From: Candidatus Brocadia sp. WS118
GTDB taxonomy: Bacteria; Planctomycetota; Brocadiia; Brocadiales; Brocadiaceae
NCBI GenBank assembly: GCA_007618135.1
Contig: PHFX01000148.1
Coordinates: forward strand, 62,001 to 126,000
Direction: 5' to 3'
DNA: 64,000 bases
Both the position numbers and the translations under genes were made by a program. Every line of letters starts with the position of its first letter. Within the stretch, counting starts at the first letter, position 1. The notes under the pieces were generated by a model that was not told the origin of the DNA, ran no database searches, and worked only from the letters and a program-made list of their open reading frames with translations. Positions 1 through 8,597 of the stretch are shown here, in pieces.

Positions 1-185
1 CTTTCATCTCTTGCATCACCTCTGAAAACATCAAAATGTTCATATGCACAGCATTCGAGCAATGAATTTTGTCCAAACATAAAGTTATCCAATACGGTTA
101 CTTTATGCCCCAATTTTAATAATTCTGGGACCAGAATTGAACCTATGTACCCTGCACCTCCCGTAACCAATATTTTATGCCCCAT
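1..185 (-). CDS. NAD-dependent epimerase/dehydratase, partial (3' end beyond window)
   Basis: Reading leftwards from an ATG at 185, the first 61 codons are visible and run off the left edge. The N-terminus [16 protein letters not shown] carries the GxxGxxG dinucleotide-binding turn of extended short-chain dehydrogenases (UDP-glucose 4-epimerase / nucleotide-sugar dehydratase type). A second strand (KVTVLDN) ends in the Asp/Asn that typically contacts the NAD(P) ribose. An AGGAG ribosome site lies about 8 nt upstream. These enzymes modify nucleotide sugars for surface polysaccharide, lipopolysaccharide or glycoprotein; the specificity cannot be told from this fragment. Nothing in it links it to the flagellar genes that follow, although flagellin glycosylation is possible. 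Confidence 0.85.
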   Translation of the reverse strand, partial: MGHKILVTGGAGYIGSILVPELLKLGHKVTVLDNFMFGQNSLLECCAYEHFDVFRGDARDE

Positions 186-492
186 TAGACAGATTCTCCT
201 TGTTTTTTCCTTAAAATAATAGGTTTGTCAAGTGACAATATTTCAGAACAATCACAATACTAAATACTTGTAAAAGTGGCTGGAGAAGCGTAAACATAAA
301 TGATGAAAACTATTGTTTGTGAAAGGAGAAAACATTTTTCAGTAGGCTGAGTTAAAGCGAAAATACTGAAATACCAGCAAAAAAAAGGAAAATGAGTCGA
401 TTGATAGGTTTCTTTTATGTAAACCAGGGCGACACAAACGTATTCATCCATCTGATAAATTTCAGATGAAAAAGAACCAATGATAAAGGTCG
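186..492. other. Intergenic stretch without a supported gene
   Basis: This gap lies between the TPR gene and the epimerase gene, both on the minus strand. It contains the epimerase ribosome site next to 185. A 63-codon open frame (260-451, minus) has no ribosome site and an unremarkable hydrophobic composition, so it is not called. I see no clear terminator or repeat. Confidence 0.5.
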
Positions 493-1617
493 CTAGTCGA
501 TCAGAAGGCTGATCCTTTTTTGTACGTGTGACGATTGGGGTAGTCTTGACAGTTCATCTGTTATGTCCTGCTGTTGAGGTTGTATGGCTATTGATTTTTC
601 CCATATAGCACGCGCCTTACTTGGATTTTTAGTCGTCTTATAACAATGCCCCAGCAAATTGTAAAGTGATACTACATCGTCATCACCTGTATGAGTGTTT
701 TCAGACCACAGAGAGTTTATCGTATCAGATGCCTCTTTGGTTTTGGTATATTCTTCCAGAATATAAATCGCGTTCTCATATTTTTCTTGTCTATAATAAA
801 GACGCCCAAGATTGTAAAACGCCCCTATGTCCATACTATTTAGTTTAACGGACATTAAAAAGAAGGTTTCTGCCTGCTTATCCATGCCTGTTTCTACACA
901 ACATTCACCAAGCAGGTTGTAGGCCTCGGCATTATTTTTATCCTTGAGTAATGCCTCTCTCAGATAATGCATTGCCCTGGTATACTTCTTTTGCATTTTA
1001 TAAATAATTCCGAGGAGAAGAGTTACTTCAGGAAGAGACGAATCATTCGTGTATGTATACAGTAGTATATTCCTGGCCTTTGTATAGTCGTCTTTTTTAA
1101 TCAAGAGTTTACAAAGATTTATAGCCGATGGTATGTGTTCCGGCTTTAAACGATAGGACTCTGAAAAGAAAGATTCGGCTTCTTTTTCCATATTGCTGTG
1201 GATACAGCATATGCCCATAAGGTAATATGTTTCGTAATCGTCAGGATTAGCCAAGACAACTTCTTTCAGATAGGGAAGCGCCGTGCTGTATTCCTCACGT
1301 TCCATATACAGGTAAGCAAGATTATAATGGACTTCGGTCAACGAGAAATCGATCTGTAACGCCTTTTTAAAATTATCAATCGCCTCTGCGTATTTTTTAT
1401 TTCTGATATAAAAGATACCCAAATGATTGTACCCTTGAGCGTAACTGGGATTCATCTCGACAGCAGCCTTTAAATAGGGATACGCCTCATTCCAGTTTCC
1501 TTTTTCTATAGAGTTATTTGCAAGGGTGAAGTTAGTTTCAAAAGCATCGTGATTATTTATGATGTCCTGATTGCTTGTGTCTGGTTTAAACGGTGAATTT
1601 TCATTAATATTTAACAT
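493..1617 (-). CDS. Tetratricopeptide-repeat protein
   Basis: This 374-residue protein consists almost entirely of TPR units from about residue 30 to 360, for example AYNHLGIFYIRNKKYAEAI and EVHYNLAYLYMEREEYSTAL, with the usual G/A-Y-A-P spacing. No signal peptide is visible, so it is probably a cytoplasmic protein-protein interaction scaffold. It is the last gene of the fliW-csrA-TPR operon, 30 bp after csrA, with an AGGAAA ribosome site. That position suggests a role in flagellar assembly or export, but TPR proteins are generic and no function can be assigned from sequence. Confidence 0.85.
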   Translation of the reverse strand: MLNINENSPFKPDTSNQDIINNHDAFETNFTLANNSIEKGNWNEAYPYLKAAVEMNPSYAQGYNHLGIFYIRNKKYAEAIDNFKKALQIDFSLTEVHYNLAYLYMEREEYSTALPYLKEVVLANPDDYETYYLMGICCIHSNMEKEAESFFSESYRLKPEHIPSAINLCKLLIKKDDYTKARNILLYTYTNDSSLPEVTLLLGIIYKMQKKYTRAMHYLREALLKDKNNAEAYNLLGECCVETGMDKQAETFFLMSVKLNSMDIGAFYNLGRLYYRQEKYENAIYILEEYTKTKEASDTINSLWSENTHTGDDDVVSLYNLLGHCYKTTKNPSKARAIWEKSIAIQPQQQDITDELSRLPQSSHVQKRISLLID

Positions 1618-1647
1618 GACTATTTTCCTTTTTTTATTGAAATTATT

Positions 1648-1920
1648 TCATGAAGAATGTGCATCTTTGTCACTCTTATCTGCTTTTATTTCACTCTTTT
1701 TCAAATTTTGAGCTGCTTTCATGATTGCGTCTTTAGAAACTTTTGATGCCTTCATATTTTCTTCCTGAATCTTTTCATAAATCTCTTCTCGGTGGACTAT
1801 AACTTGCTTTGGCGCAGTAATTCCAAGTTTGACCTGTTTACCCTGACAGTCTACAACAGTAATTTTTATTTTATCACCAATAGTAATACTTTCACCTAAC
1901 TTCCGTGTTAGTATTAACAC
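1648..1920 (-). CDS. csrA: Carbon storage regulator CsrA
   Basis: CsrA is a small dimeric RNA-binding protein that blocks ribosome sites at GGA motifs; in many flagellated bacteria it represses flagellin translation. The N-terminus ([16 protein letters not shown]) and the segment [16 protein letters not shown] are the classic CsrA core, including the C-terminal RNA-contacting VHREE. The start is GTG (1920-1918) with AAAGGA 8 nt upstream. At 90 residues it is about 30 longer than the enterobacterial protein; the extra tail is rich in Lys, Ser and Asp. A C-terminal extension of this sort is known in CsrA proteins that FliW antagonises. fliW lies immediately upstream (27 bp), which fits a CsrA-FliW pair. 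Confidence 0.97.
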   Translation of the reverse strand: MLILTRKLGESITIGDKIKITVVDCQGKQVKLGITAPKQVIVHREEIYEKIQEENMKASKVSKDAIMKAAQNLKKSEIKADKSDKDAHSS

Positions 1921-1947
1921 GATATTTCCTTTCTAAAAAATGATACC

Positions 1948-2415
1948 CTACGCTCTAAGAAGCGGGTGATGTAAACTGTAATAGTCTTCAGTCAATACAA
2001 ATTGCCTTCCTTTTTTATCTTTCATGTTAATAAATACGGGACCTTTGAGATTTATGGTAACGTCTGAAGGGCTATTGCCCAAAGTGACAGTGCAAAATAT
2101 TTCAACGTCTTTCTTATCCGCGCTGGTTAGAGATGTCAGATCGCTTACGGATTTCATCGGATTGTAATCAGTAAAGAAAGGCATTGGGTTAAGAATTGGA
2201 AAAGCAATTAACGGATCTTTTACCGAAACCAGCCATTCAAAAGGAAGACATTCTTCAACATCGACTATGACAAATTGCTTCAAGTCTTCAAAGCCCAATA
2301 TACCGTTATCGAAAGTTATGATATTTTCTTTTTTAATGTGCAAATTACCAAACTTTTCTGTTGATAAATTTACAATGTTATCATTTTCTTGTTCTTTTTC
2401 TTTCATTTTCAGCAT
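1948..2415 (-). CDS. fliW: Flagellar assembly factor FliW
   Basis: FliW binds CsrA allosterically and relieves repression of flagellin mRNA; flagellin itself competes for FliW, giving homeostatic control. The 155 residues show the family core: ENIITFDNGILGFEDLKQF near the N-terminus, then PFEWLVSVKDPLIAFPILNP and a terminal strand segment (VFINMKDKKGRQFVL). The start at 2415 is supported by AGGAG seven bases upstream. It heads the fliW-csrA-TPR operon, and a sigma-54-like element lies 56 nt upstream of the ATG. Identification is firm. Confidence 0.95.
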   Translation of the reverse strand: MLKMKEKEQENDNIVNLSTEKFGNLHIKKENIITFDNGILGFEDLKQFVIVDVEECLPFEWLVSVKDPLIAFPILNPMPFFTDYNPMKSVSDLTSLTSADKKDVEIFCTVTLGNSPSDVTINLKGPVFINMKDKKGRQFVLTEDYYSLHHPLLRA

Positions 2416-2469
2416 TTTCTGTCTCCTACCTTAAAAAGTTTTAAATAATGTAATTTCGAGTGAACAAAA

Positions 2470-2487
2470 AGCAAACAATATACCAAC
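2470..2487 (-). promoter_or_regulatory. Sigma-54-like promoter for fliW-csrA-TPR
   Basis: Read on the minus strand the element is TTGGTATATTGTTTGC, i.e. GG-N10-GC with TTGG at -24 and TTGC at -12, the hallmark of RpoN promoters. The C of the -12 GC is 56 nt from the fliW ATG. The same layout occurs upstream of flgF and fliK. The -24 box (TTGGTAT) departs from the consensus TTGGCAC. Confidence 0.6.
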
Positions 2488-2692
2488 AATAAAAGTCAAT
2501 ATTTATTCGAGATAAACAAAATCCTATGATATTGCATTACAAAGAGTTATGAGTATTATCTTGTCTTCACTTACTTTCACGAAAAATGGAATTGTTAGAA
2601 AGAAGTAGGGAAAATTGTTCCCTGTAGGTATCTATCGTTAAGAGTTCAGGTACAATTTCTTTACGGAGTGTGATTATTTTTTGTACGGTAGC

Positions 2693-3604
2693 TTATTTTA
2701 GAAAATCAAGCAGGGTAGGCTGTATAATTCTCGCCCCTGTTTCCAGAGAGGATTGCAGGATGTTTTCCTGGTTTTTCAAATCCATAATCAACGATGCCAC
2801 ATCAGCGTCTTCTGTATATGATATTAACTCCTTTAGGGTTATTCGTAGGTTTTCGAGACTCTGTGAAGTTAATTCTAATCTGTTTGTCTTTGCTCCAAAA
2901 CTGGTGATCTCTGTCAATACGGCATCCGTTGCAACGTCCAGGGTATTCCTTAAATTTAAAAAAACAGACGAATCAAAGGTGCTCGATTCGAGTGCATCCC
3001 TCATGGAGATCAACGTTGAAAATAAACCTCTATCCTGAAAGATTGTCCCGCCAGGTATATTTATTTGTATATAGGTATTTGGGCCTATTTGATAGTTAAT
3101 TTCCTCATTATTGCCATCATAGGTTACTGAAGATATCCTTCCGAGGCTATCCCGCGTGGCGGAAAATGGTATTGTAGAAGTTTTTGTGCCTGCAAATATA
3201 TACCGGCCGTCATTATCTGTATTGGTAAATTGTAAAACCGATTCTAACAATTCGTCCAACTCACGTGCAATGATTTCACGCTCAGATTGCCCTACCGTGT
3301 CATTGCTGGCTTGTATCCCTAGCTCTTTGATCTTAGAAAGAATTTCCTGAATATTTTCGAGGGAGTTGAATGTGTAATTCATTCGCTCTTTAGCAATTTC
3401 CGTATTCCCTGAAAATTGCTGATATTTGAGTTCTTCGGTCTTTAATCCGAGAACTTTTCTTGCGCCTGAAGGGTCATCTGAAGGACGGTTTATCCGTTTC
3501 CCCGAAGACAGTTTTTCCTGTATTTCCTGCATTTTTTTTAAGTTAAGATTTATATTCGAGAGGGTTGTACGGCTCATGCTTTCCTGGGTTATTCTAAATG
3601 ACAT
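2693..3604 (-). CDS. flgL: Flagellar hook-associated protein 3 (FlgL)
   Basis: FlgL is one of two junction proteins joining the hook to the flagellin filament, exported through the flagellar type III apparatus. The 303-residue protein has the flagellin-like D0/D1 helices at both ends: MSFRITQESMSRTTLSNINLN with a following QEKLSSGKRINRPSDDPSG, and a C-terminal helix ending ARIIQPTLLDFLK. The family segment LDELLESVLQFTNTDNDGRYIFAG is recognisable in pieces. An AAAGGAG ribosome site precedes the ATG. It is the last gene of the nine-gene flgF-to-flgL operon, 45 bp after flgK. Confidence 0.95.
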   Translation of the reverse strand: MSFRITQESMSRTTLSNINLNLKKMQEIQEKLSSGKRINRPSDDPSGARKVLGLKTEELKYQQFSGNTEIAKERMNYTFNSLENIQEILSKIKELGIQASNDTVGQSEREIIARELDELLESVLQFTNTDNDGRYIFAGTKTSTIPFSATRDSLGRISSVTYDGNNEEINYQIGPNTYIQINIPGGTIFQDRGLFSTLISMRDALESSTFDSSVFLNLRNTLDVATDAVLTEITSFGAKTNRLELTSQSLENLRITLKELISYTEDADVASLIMDLKNQENILQSSLETGARIIQPTLLDFLK

Positions 3605-3649
3605 AATTTATACTCCTTTGAAATAATTAGTTACGGATGAGACAACCAA

Positions 3650-5611
3650 TTAGCCAATTGAAGTCAGCAAGCTCTGTACAAGCCCGTCAACGATAGAGAT
3701 GTATTTTGCGGAAGCTTGATATGCTTGTTGAAATCTTACCAGGTTAACTAACTCTTCATCCGTGGAGACCCCTGATATTTCATCTCGGCGATTTCTTACG
3801 CTTGTTTCCAAGGCAGTAAAGCTTTCCTCTGATCTAGAGGCATTACTGGCTTCTTCTCCCAATGATGCTGCGATCTGATGCAGGTAGTCAGCAAAAGTTG
3901 TATTCTCAATAGCGCCGGTATCATATTGCAATGCGGCAAGACGTAATGCGTTTGTGTTATTTCCCACCTCGCCGATAGAAGCTGCAATCAGCGAAACATC
4001 CTCGGCAATATCCGTATTTACCATAATATTTGAGGCATCTGTTCCATGAAAAAAAGTATTTATCCCCAGGGCAGCCAGCACATCAGTGGTATCTGAATCA
4101 TGTACAACGTCTAATGAAAACGTATCGCCTGCCGCGATGGTACCGCCAGAAAGAGCAAGAGAAACTCCGTTGCCAAGATTGAGGGTGTTTCCGGGTATAT
4201 AATCACTGCCAACATTGAGCGTTGCTATCACATTCCCGCTGCTATTTCTTACTTCTACCTGAAGACCTACAGTGCTCCCAATTGTACCAGCACCTAAAGC
4301 AGTAAACGTATATACATCATTTACCTGCCCAGTGTAAATACCGGAAACTGAAGCCGTAGAGGTTCCCAGATTTCCGGGATTAGGATCCAGGGCATAAGAA
4401 AAATTGAACTGATACCCTGAATCTGCAAGAATTCTAAGTTTATTGTCTGCAATAGACGCCGATATGTTTGCAACACCATTTAGGGCAGTTTGCAAATCAA
4501 CGAGAGAGTCCGTGGAAACGTCAACGGAGATTATATTTTTTGTAACTTCACCGGTACTTTTATTTATTACCGTAATATACATATCACCACTCGATGGGGC
4601 TATATCCAGACCGGCAGCATTTAACATTGCGGTGTCACTTGACACAGCGTTTGTGGACAGCAAACTGGTAAATCCACCTGATAGACCCACTCCCTCACTA
4701 TGAATTTTATTTACTTCTTTCATAAGGCCAAATGCCATGGTATCGAGTTTATCCTTATACCTTACCACGGTTTCATTATAGAAATCCTGTAATCCTTTTA
4801 TTTCACCTGCACTAAAAGTATACTTCGCTTTTTTATTCTTAGAATTCACGATTTCTATCTCACCGGAATCATCGACCTCTGAAACCATATTCACGAAACT
4901 GGTGCCCGATACCAAAGTGCCCCCTGGTGTAGAGACATTCACCATGCCATTATTTTGCGAAGTCACAGTGATATTAACCAACCTGCCAAGATCTTGGAGT
5001 AACGCCTCGCGCTTATCTAATAAGTCGTTGGGATCGACACCTTGCACATGGAATACAGATATCTCCTGATTTATCTTTGCAATACTTTCAGACAGAGTAT
5101 TGACTTCTGATATTTTGCTTTCGATACTCTGTTTAACAAAGATCTTCATTTGATCAAGTTCCTCATGTATTCTATGAAAGCTATCTGTCAAAGTATTGGC
5201 CTTTTCAAAAAGAGCAGTACGGGAACTCATGTTTTCCGTGTACTGGGAAAGGTCGTCTATACCTGTAAAAAAAGATGCCAATGCATTGTTGAGACTTGCC
5301 TCTGAAGTTTCATTAAATACCGTTTCTAATTCCCTGAGATATTGGCTTTGTACCGATGCGCTACCAAGTGATGACGAAATATCTCTCAGGCGACTGTTGA
5401 TGTATTCGTCCTTATGTCTGATGATCTTTACAATCTCTACCCCTTGTCCAATCGTACCTGCATTTGTAGCAAAAGGGAGTCTGGCTGCCATAATGGTTGA
5501 CTGTCTGGTATAACCTTTGGTATTTGCGTTCGAAATATTGTGGGCCGTTACCAACAGGGCACGCTGGGCTGCTAATATGCCGCTCAAACCAATTTGTAAA
5601 TCAGAAGACAT
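3650..5611 (-). CDS. flgK: Flagellar hook-associated protein 1 (FlgK)
   Basis: FlgK is the first hook-filament junction protein. The N-terminus (LQIGLSGILAAQRALLVTAH, then NISNANTKGYTRQ) is the rod/hook-class D0 signature, and the C-terminus (DEELVNLVRFQQAYQASAKY) is the matching D0 helix. The 653 residues give a sizeable variable central domain (about 300-520) rich in Gly, Ser and Thr, as expected for the surface domain of FlgK. A GGGGAG ribosome site precedes the ATG. It follows flgN by 12 bp, and FlgN is the usual export chaperone of FlgK and FlgL. Confidence 0.96.
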   Translation of the reverse strand: MSSDLQIGLSGILAAQRALLVTAHNISNANTKGYTRQSTIMAARLPFATNAGTIGQGVEIVKIIRHKDEYINSRLRDISSSLGSASVQSQYLRELETVFNETSEASLNNALASFFTGIDDLSQYTENMSSRTALFEKANTLTDSFHRIHEELDQMKIFVKQSIESKISEVNTLSESIAKINQEISVFHVQGVDPNDLLDKREALLQDLGRLVNITVTSQNNGMVNVSTPGGTLVSGTSFVNMVSEVDDSGEIEIVNSKNKKAKYTFSAGEIKGLQDFYNETVVRYKDKLDTMAFGLMKEVNKIHSEGVGLSGGFTSLLSTNAVSSDTAMLNAAGLDIAPSSGDMYITVINKSTGEVTKNIISVDVSTDSLVDLQTALNGVANISASIADNKLRILADSGYQFNFSYALDPNPGNLGTSTASVSGIYTGQVNDVYTFTALGAGTIGSTVGLQVEVRNSSGNVIATLNVGSDYIPGNTLNLGNGVSLALSGGTIAAGDTFSLDVVHDSDTTDVLAALGINTFFHGTDASNIMVNTDIAEDVSLIAASIGEVGNNTNALRLAALQYDTGAIENTTFADYLHQIAASLGEEASNASRSEESFTALETSVRNRRDEISGVSTDEELVNLVRFQQAYQASAKYISIVDGLVQSLLTSIG

Positions 5612-5623
5612 ACGGTCTCTCCC

Positions 5624-6124
5624 CTAAAACTCTGTATCGATTAATATCATCGGAAGCTTATTATCCTGTCTTTTCCCCGTGTGTTGGTAAACAGGGTATT
5701 GAAATGCGGAAGGACAAAATATTCTCATGATGTCCTCCGTAATCTCAAGTGAATAGTGAATGAGCGTCACATTTGCCTGGTTTAATTCCTGCAGTTGCCT
5801 TATAGAATGCGTTAAATTATCTAACAGGCTACAGACTTTTTCCCTGTGAAAATTATCCATTTCATGTATCAAAGATTTTATGGTTATATTTTCCGCTTCT
5901 TTTCGATGTGCTTGACAATATTTTTTTATGATCGTATCTCTTTTTTCTTCAAGAAGCTGGGCAATTTCAACATGGTTTTTTTCCCGATAAAGAAACATTT
6001 CAAGCTCCTCAAGATTCCCGGATACCAAGCAGCGCTGTTTTATTTTTGCGATCTCAAGAAGTTCATCATAAGTAGCATTCAATCGTTCAAATGTTTCAAT
6101 TAGCTCGTCTAACCATAAAGTCAT
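5624..6124 (-). CDS. flgN: FlgN-like flagellar export chaperone
   Basis: FlgN proteins are small helical cytoplasmic chaperones that deliver FlgK and FlgL to the export gate. This 166-residue product is predicted almost entirely helical with heptad-like spacing (LDELIETFERLNATYDELLE; LLDNLTHSIRQLQELNQANV), fitting the FlgN fold, but the family is weakly conserved and no diagnostic motif is visible. Position is the main evidence: its ATG overlaps the flgJ stop codon (ATGA) and flgK begins 12 bp after its stop. Confidence in the chaperone role is moderate. Confidence 0.75.
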   Translation of the reverse strand: MTLWLDELIETFERLNATYDELLEIAKIKQRCLVSGNLEELEMFLYREKNHVEIAQLLEEKRDTIIKKYCQAHRKEAENITIKSLIHEMDNFHREKVCSLLDNLTHSIRQLQELNQANVTLIHYSLEITEDIMRIFCPSAFQYPVYQHTGKRQDNKLPMILIDTEF

Positions 6125-6591
6125 CGTTCAATAACTCCCTTTATTCCCTTTTCTTTTATGCTATGATGCAGTTTATCCGTGGTTTTTTCTGAAAATTCTT
6201 TCATGCTATAATCATCCTTTAATGTGGAAAATATCGGTCTTTCATCAGCTAATTCCTTGTTGCGTATCAATTGTTTATAAATAACCGGAGCGACTCCAAA
6301 ACCCCCTTTCGCTGCAATATCTTGTGAAAGGGTGGTGTGCATTATTTCTGTATAAGTCTCCATTCCTCCATCGTTCTCTTCGCTAAGACTAGACTTTTGT
6401 ACCGTTTTCCACATGGCGCTGACAACTAAATTGATAAGGATCGATTCAAAATCCTGTGATGCCTTTTTCAAAGCAAGATCATCGTTTTTGATGTCTTTTT
6501 GCTGGTTAAGAGTTTTGATGGTTTCAACACACGTAGGCTGTGAAAGGAGCAAAGAATTCATTGACGAACAATTTTCCATAGACATCTCCAT
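6121..6591 (-). CDS. flgJ: Rod-binding protein, FlgJ N-terminal domain type
   Basis: This is the rod-capping/scaffolding domain of FlgJ. The 156 residues include QDFESILINLVVSAMWKTVQ and the later GGMETYTEIMHTTLSQDIA followed by GGFGVA, the pattern of the rod-binding family. There is no muramidase domain, so unlike enterobacterial FlgJ this protein would need a separate enzyme to open peptidoglycan; short FlgJ proteins are common outside gamma-proteobacteria. An in-frame ATG at 6579 has GGAG better placed than the first ATG at 6591, so the true start may be four codons later. It lies between flgI and flgN in the operon. Confidence 0.88.
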   Translation of the reverse strand: MEMSMENCSSMNSLLLSQPTCVETIKTLNQQKDIKNDDLALKKASQDFESILINLVVSAMWKTVQKSSLSEENDGGMETYTEIMHTTLSQDIAAKGGFGVAPVIYKQLIRNKELADERPIFSTLKDDYSMKEFSEKTTDKLHHSIKEKGIKGVIER

Positions 6592-6653
6592 TGTAATTTA
6601 TTGAATCGTTAAGCATCTTTAGTTTTAATTTCCCGTATCTCTTTTACCTGGCT

Positions 6654-7808
6654 TTACATGATAACAAGTTCAGCATGAAGAGCTCCTGCCCTTTTAATCG
6701 CCTGGAAAATAGAGATCAGATCTCTTGGGGTAACTCCTAATATATTCAGAGCCCGTGCAACATCAGAGATGGTAACTCCTTCCTGAATTATATTTAATTT
6801 TTTTTCCTCTTCTTCCGCTTGAATATCTGTCCTTGGCACAATTGCTGTTGTACCCGACGATAAAGCGCCAGGCTGCGATACCTCTGGTTTTTCAGTAATG
6901 GTAATACTTAAATTCCCGTGTGCAACAGCTATTGTAGAAATCCGTACATTTTCACCGGCAACAATGGTGCCTGTACGTTCATTAATAATGACCCTGGCAA
7001 TACTATCAGGTTTAATATGCAATTCTTCGATATTTGCCACAAATCGTATAACAGCATCCTCTGACTGAAAGTCCTTTGGAGGAACAATCGTGACAACAGC
7101 AGCATCTATCGCCCTTGCTGTATTGGGATAAAAGGTATTAATTACATCCACCAAACGATTTGCTGTTGTAAAATCAGGATCGCGCAAAATAACGCTTAAT
7201 GATTTGCCATGTAAAAGAGAGACCTGAATCTCCTTTTCTACAATAGCGCCATTTGAAATATATGCAGTAGTGGATATATTTTTACGAACAGTTTGAGCTT
7301 GTCCTTCGATGTTATACCCACCAATGGATAAAGGTCCCTGTGCAACGGCATATACCTCATTATCCGCACCTTGCAGCGCTGTCTGAAGCAAGACGCCCCC
7401 TTCCAGGCTTTTAGCATCACCAATAGAAGAGACAACAACGTCGAGCTTATCTCCCGGTCTGGCAAATGCCGGGATGTTAACCGTAATCATCACCGCTGCA
7501 ATATTTTTTGACAAGAAATCTGATTCTGTTATGAGCACCCCCAGCTTTTCAAAAATATTTACCGCCAGTTGTCTTGTAACCCTGAATATCTGACTATCTC
7601 CGCTCCCCTGAAGACCAGCAACTAGTCCATACCCATAAAGCTGGTTGTCGCGAACACCCTTGACGTAGGCCATGTCCTTGACACGAATAGCGGCATTTGC
7701 AAATTTATCGTATGGAGTTATACAAGAAAAAAGAACGATAAAATAAATGGTTCGTGCATATCTAAGAATACTGTTCACGACGCGTCTTTTGTTTCCTGTA
7801 CGATGCAT
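6654..7808 (-). CDS. flgI: Flagellar P-ring protein FlgI
   Basis: FlgI polymerises into the periplasmic P-ring around the flagellar rod. The mature N-terminus (AIRVKDMAYVKGVRDNQLYG, YGLVAGLQGSGDS) and the C-terminal segment (TISDVARALNILGVTPRDLI, SIFQAIKRAGALHAELVIM) are unmistakable FlgI signatures. A signal peptide occupies about the first 40 residues (SILRYARTIYFIVLFSC, cleavage near FANA). The ATG at 7808 is chosen; the frame extends eight codons to a TTG at 7832, but neither start has a clear ribosome site. The next gene upstream is flgH (stop at 7899). Confidence 0.96.
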   Translation of the reverse strand: MHRTGNKRRVVNSILRYARTIYFIVLFSCITPYDKFANAAIRVKDMAYVKGVRDNQLYGYGLVAGLQGSGDSQIFRVTRQLAVNIFEKLGVLITESDFLSKNIAAVMITVNIPAFARPGDKLDVVVSSIGDAKSLEGGVLLQTALQGADNEVYAVAQGPLSIGGYNIEGQAQTVRKNISTTAYISNGAIVEKEIQVSLLHGKSLSVILRDPDFTTANRLVDVINTFYPNTARAIDAAVVTIVPPKDFQSEDAVIRFVANIEELHIKPDSIARVIINERTGTIVAGENVRISTIAVAHGNLSITITEKPEVSQPGALSSGTTAIVPRTDIQAEEEEKKLNIIQEGVTISDVARALNILGVTPRDLISIFQAIKRAGALHAELVIM

Positions 7809-7898
7809 ATTTTGAATGGATGAGAATTCCAAATAGTAAATCGAAAATACTTGCCCCAGCCAGTGATGAAGAGGCGATCAGTAGAGTTAAAGCGGCAC

Positions 7899-8597
7899 CT
7901 AAAATGGCCATACAACTTCATAAATTCTATTCCACCAACCCCGTTTCCCAGCCCGTGTTAAAAACCCTTTTCCCTCAAGTATGATGTTTGCATTGGCAAT
8001 TGATGATGATTGTATCACATTATCTAAGCTAATGTCGACAGGTCGTATGATACCAGACACCTTGATATTATATTTTTCACCATTAATATTGACATCACGA
8101 TTTCCTTCAATAATCAAATTTCCATTCGCCAATATTTCCGTAACAACAGCAGTGAGTTCTAAACTGAGATTACGATTGCTCTCGTATGCCCCTTTACCAC
8201 TAAAACTATGATCGGTATCTGATTTAATATTAGGCAAATAACCACTCGTATCACCGAGCGGTTTTGTAAAAAATTCTGAGGTATCTACCTTAACATTATG
8301 GCTTTGCTTACTATCAGCACTTGAATCTTCCGAGCCGGTAATTTCAGTAGATTCATTTATCCGCACCGTTACAATATCACCTATTCCCCTGGCACGGTTG
8401 TCATTAAACAAATTCGTGTTTATGGTAATACGTTTTTTCCAGATTGAGTCTGCATGGACTTTATCGTTCACTAGCAAAGATAATAGGCTTATCAAAAATA
8501 TTGTTTTTATTATTATTATTTTTAATTCCTTGCGCAAAATGGGGAAAGCAAGCTTTGAACAATACTGCGTCATACTTGTATTTTTCATGACCTCCAT
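7899..8597 (-). CDS. flgH: Flagellar L-ring protein FlgH
   Basis: FlgH forms the outer-membrane L-ring. The conserved FlgH core is clear: ARGIGDIVTVRINESTEITG, then FSGKGAYESNRNLSLELTAV, TEILANGNLIIEGNRDV and IRPVDISLDNVIQSSSIANA, ending in the WWNRIYEVVWPF strand. An unusually long N-terminus leads into a hydrophobic signal (IIIIKTIFLISLLSLLV) with an HADS-type cleavage site. I see no lipobox cysteine at the signal end, although FlgH is normally a lipoprotein. The ATG overlaps the flgA stop (TAATG), suggesting translational coupling; an alternative ATG lies at 8588. Confidence 0.94.
   Translation of the reverse strand: MEVMKNTSMTQYCSKLAFPILRKELKIIIIKTIFLISLLSLLVNDKVHADSIWKKRITINTNLFNDNRARGIGDIVTVRINESTEITGSEDSSADSKQSHNVKVDTSEFFTKPLGDTSGYLPNIKSDTDHSFSGKGAYESNRNLSLELTAVVTEILANGNLIIEGNRDVNINGEKYNIKVSGIIRPVDISLDNVIQSSSIANANIILEGKGFLTRAGKRGWWNRIYEVVWPF

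Noticed and set aside
260-451. 63-codon minus-strand frame upstream of the TPR gene
   Set aside because: No ribosome site, no recognisable motif, and placed in a promoter-like gap.
499-521. GATCAG-AAGG-CTGATC hairpin followed by CTTTTTT on the plus strand at the end of the TPR gene
   Set aside because: It has the form of a plus-strand terminator, but no plus-strand gene lies upstream and the sequence is coding on the minus strand. It is probably coincidental.
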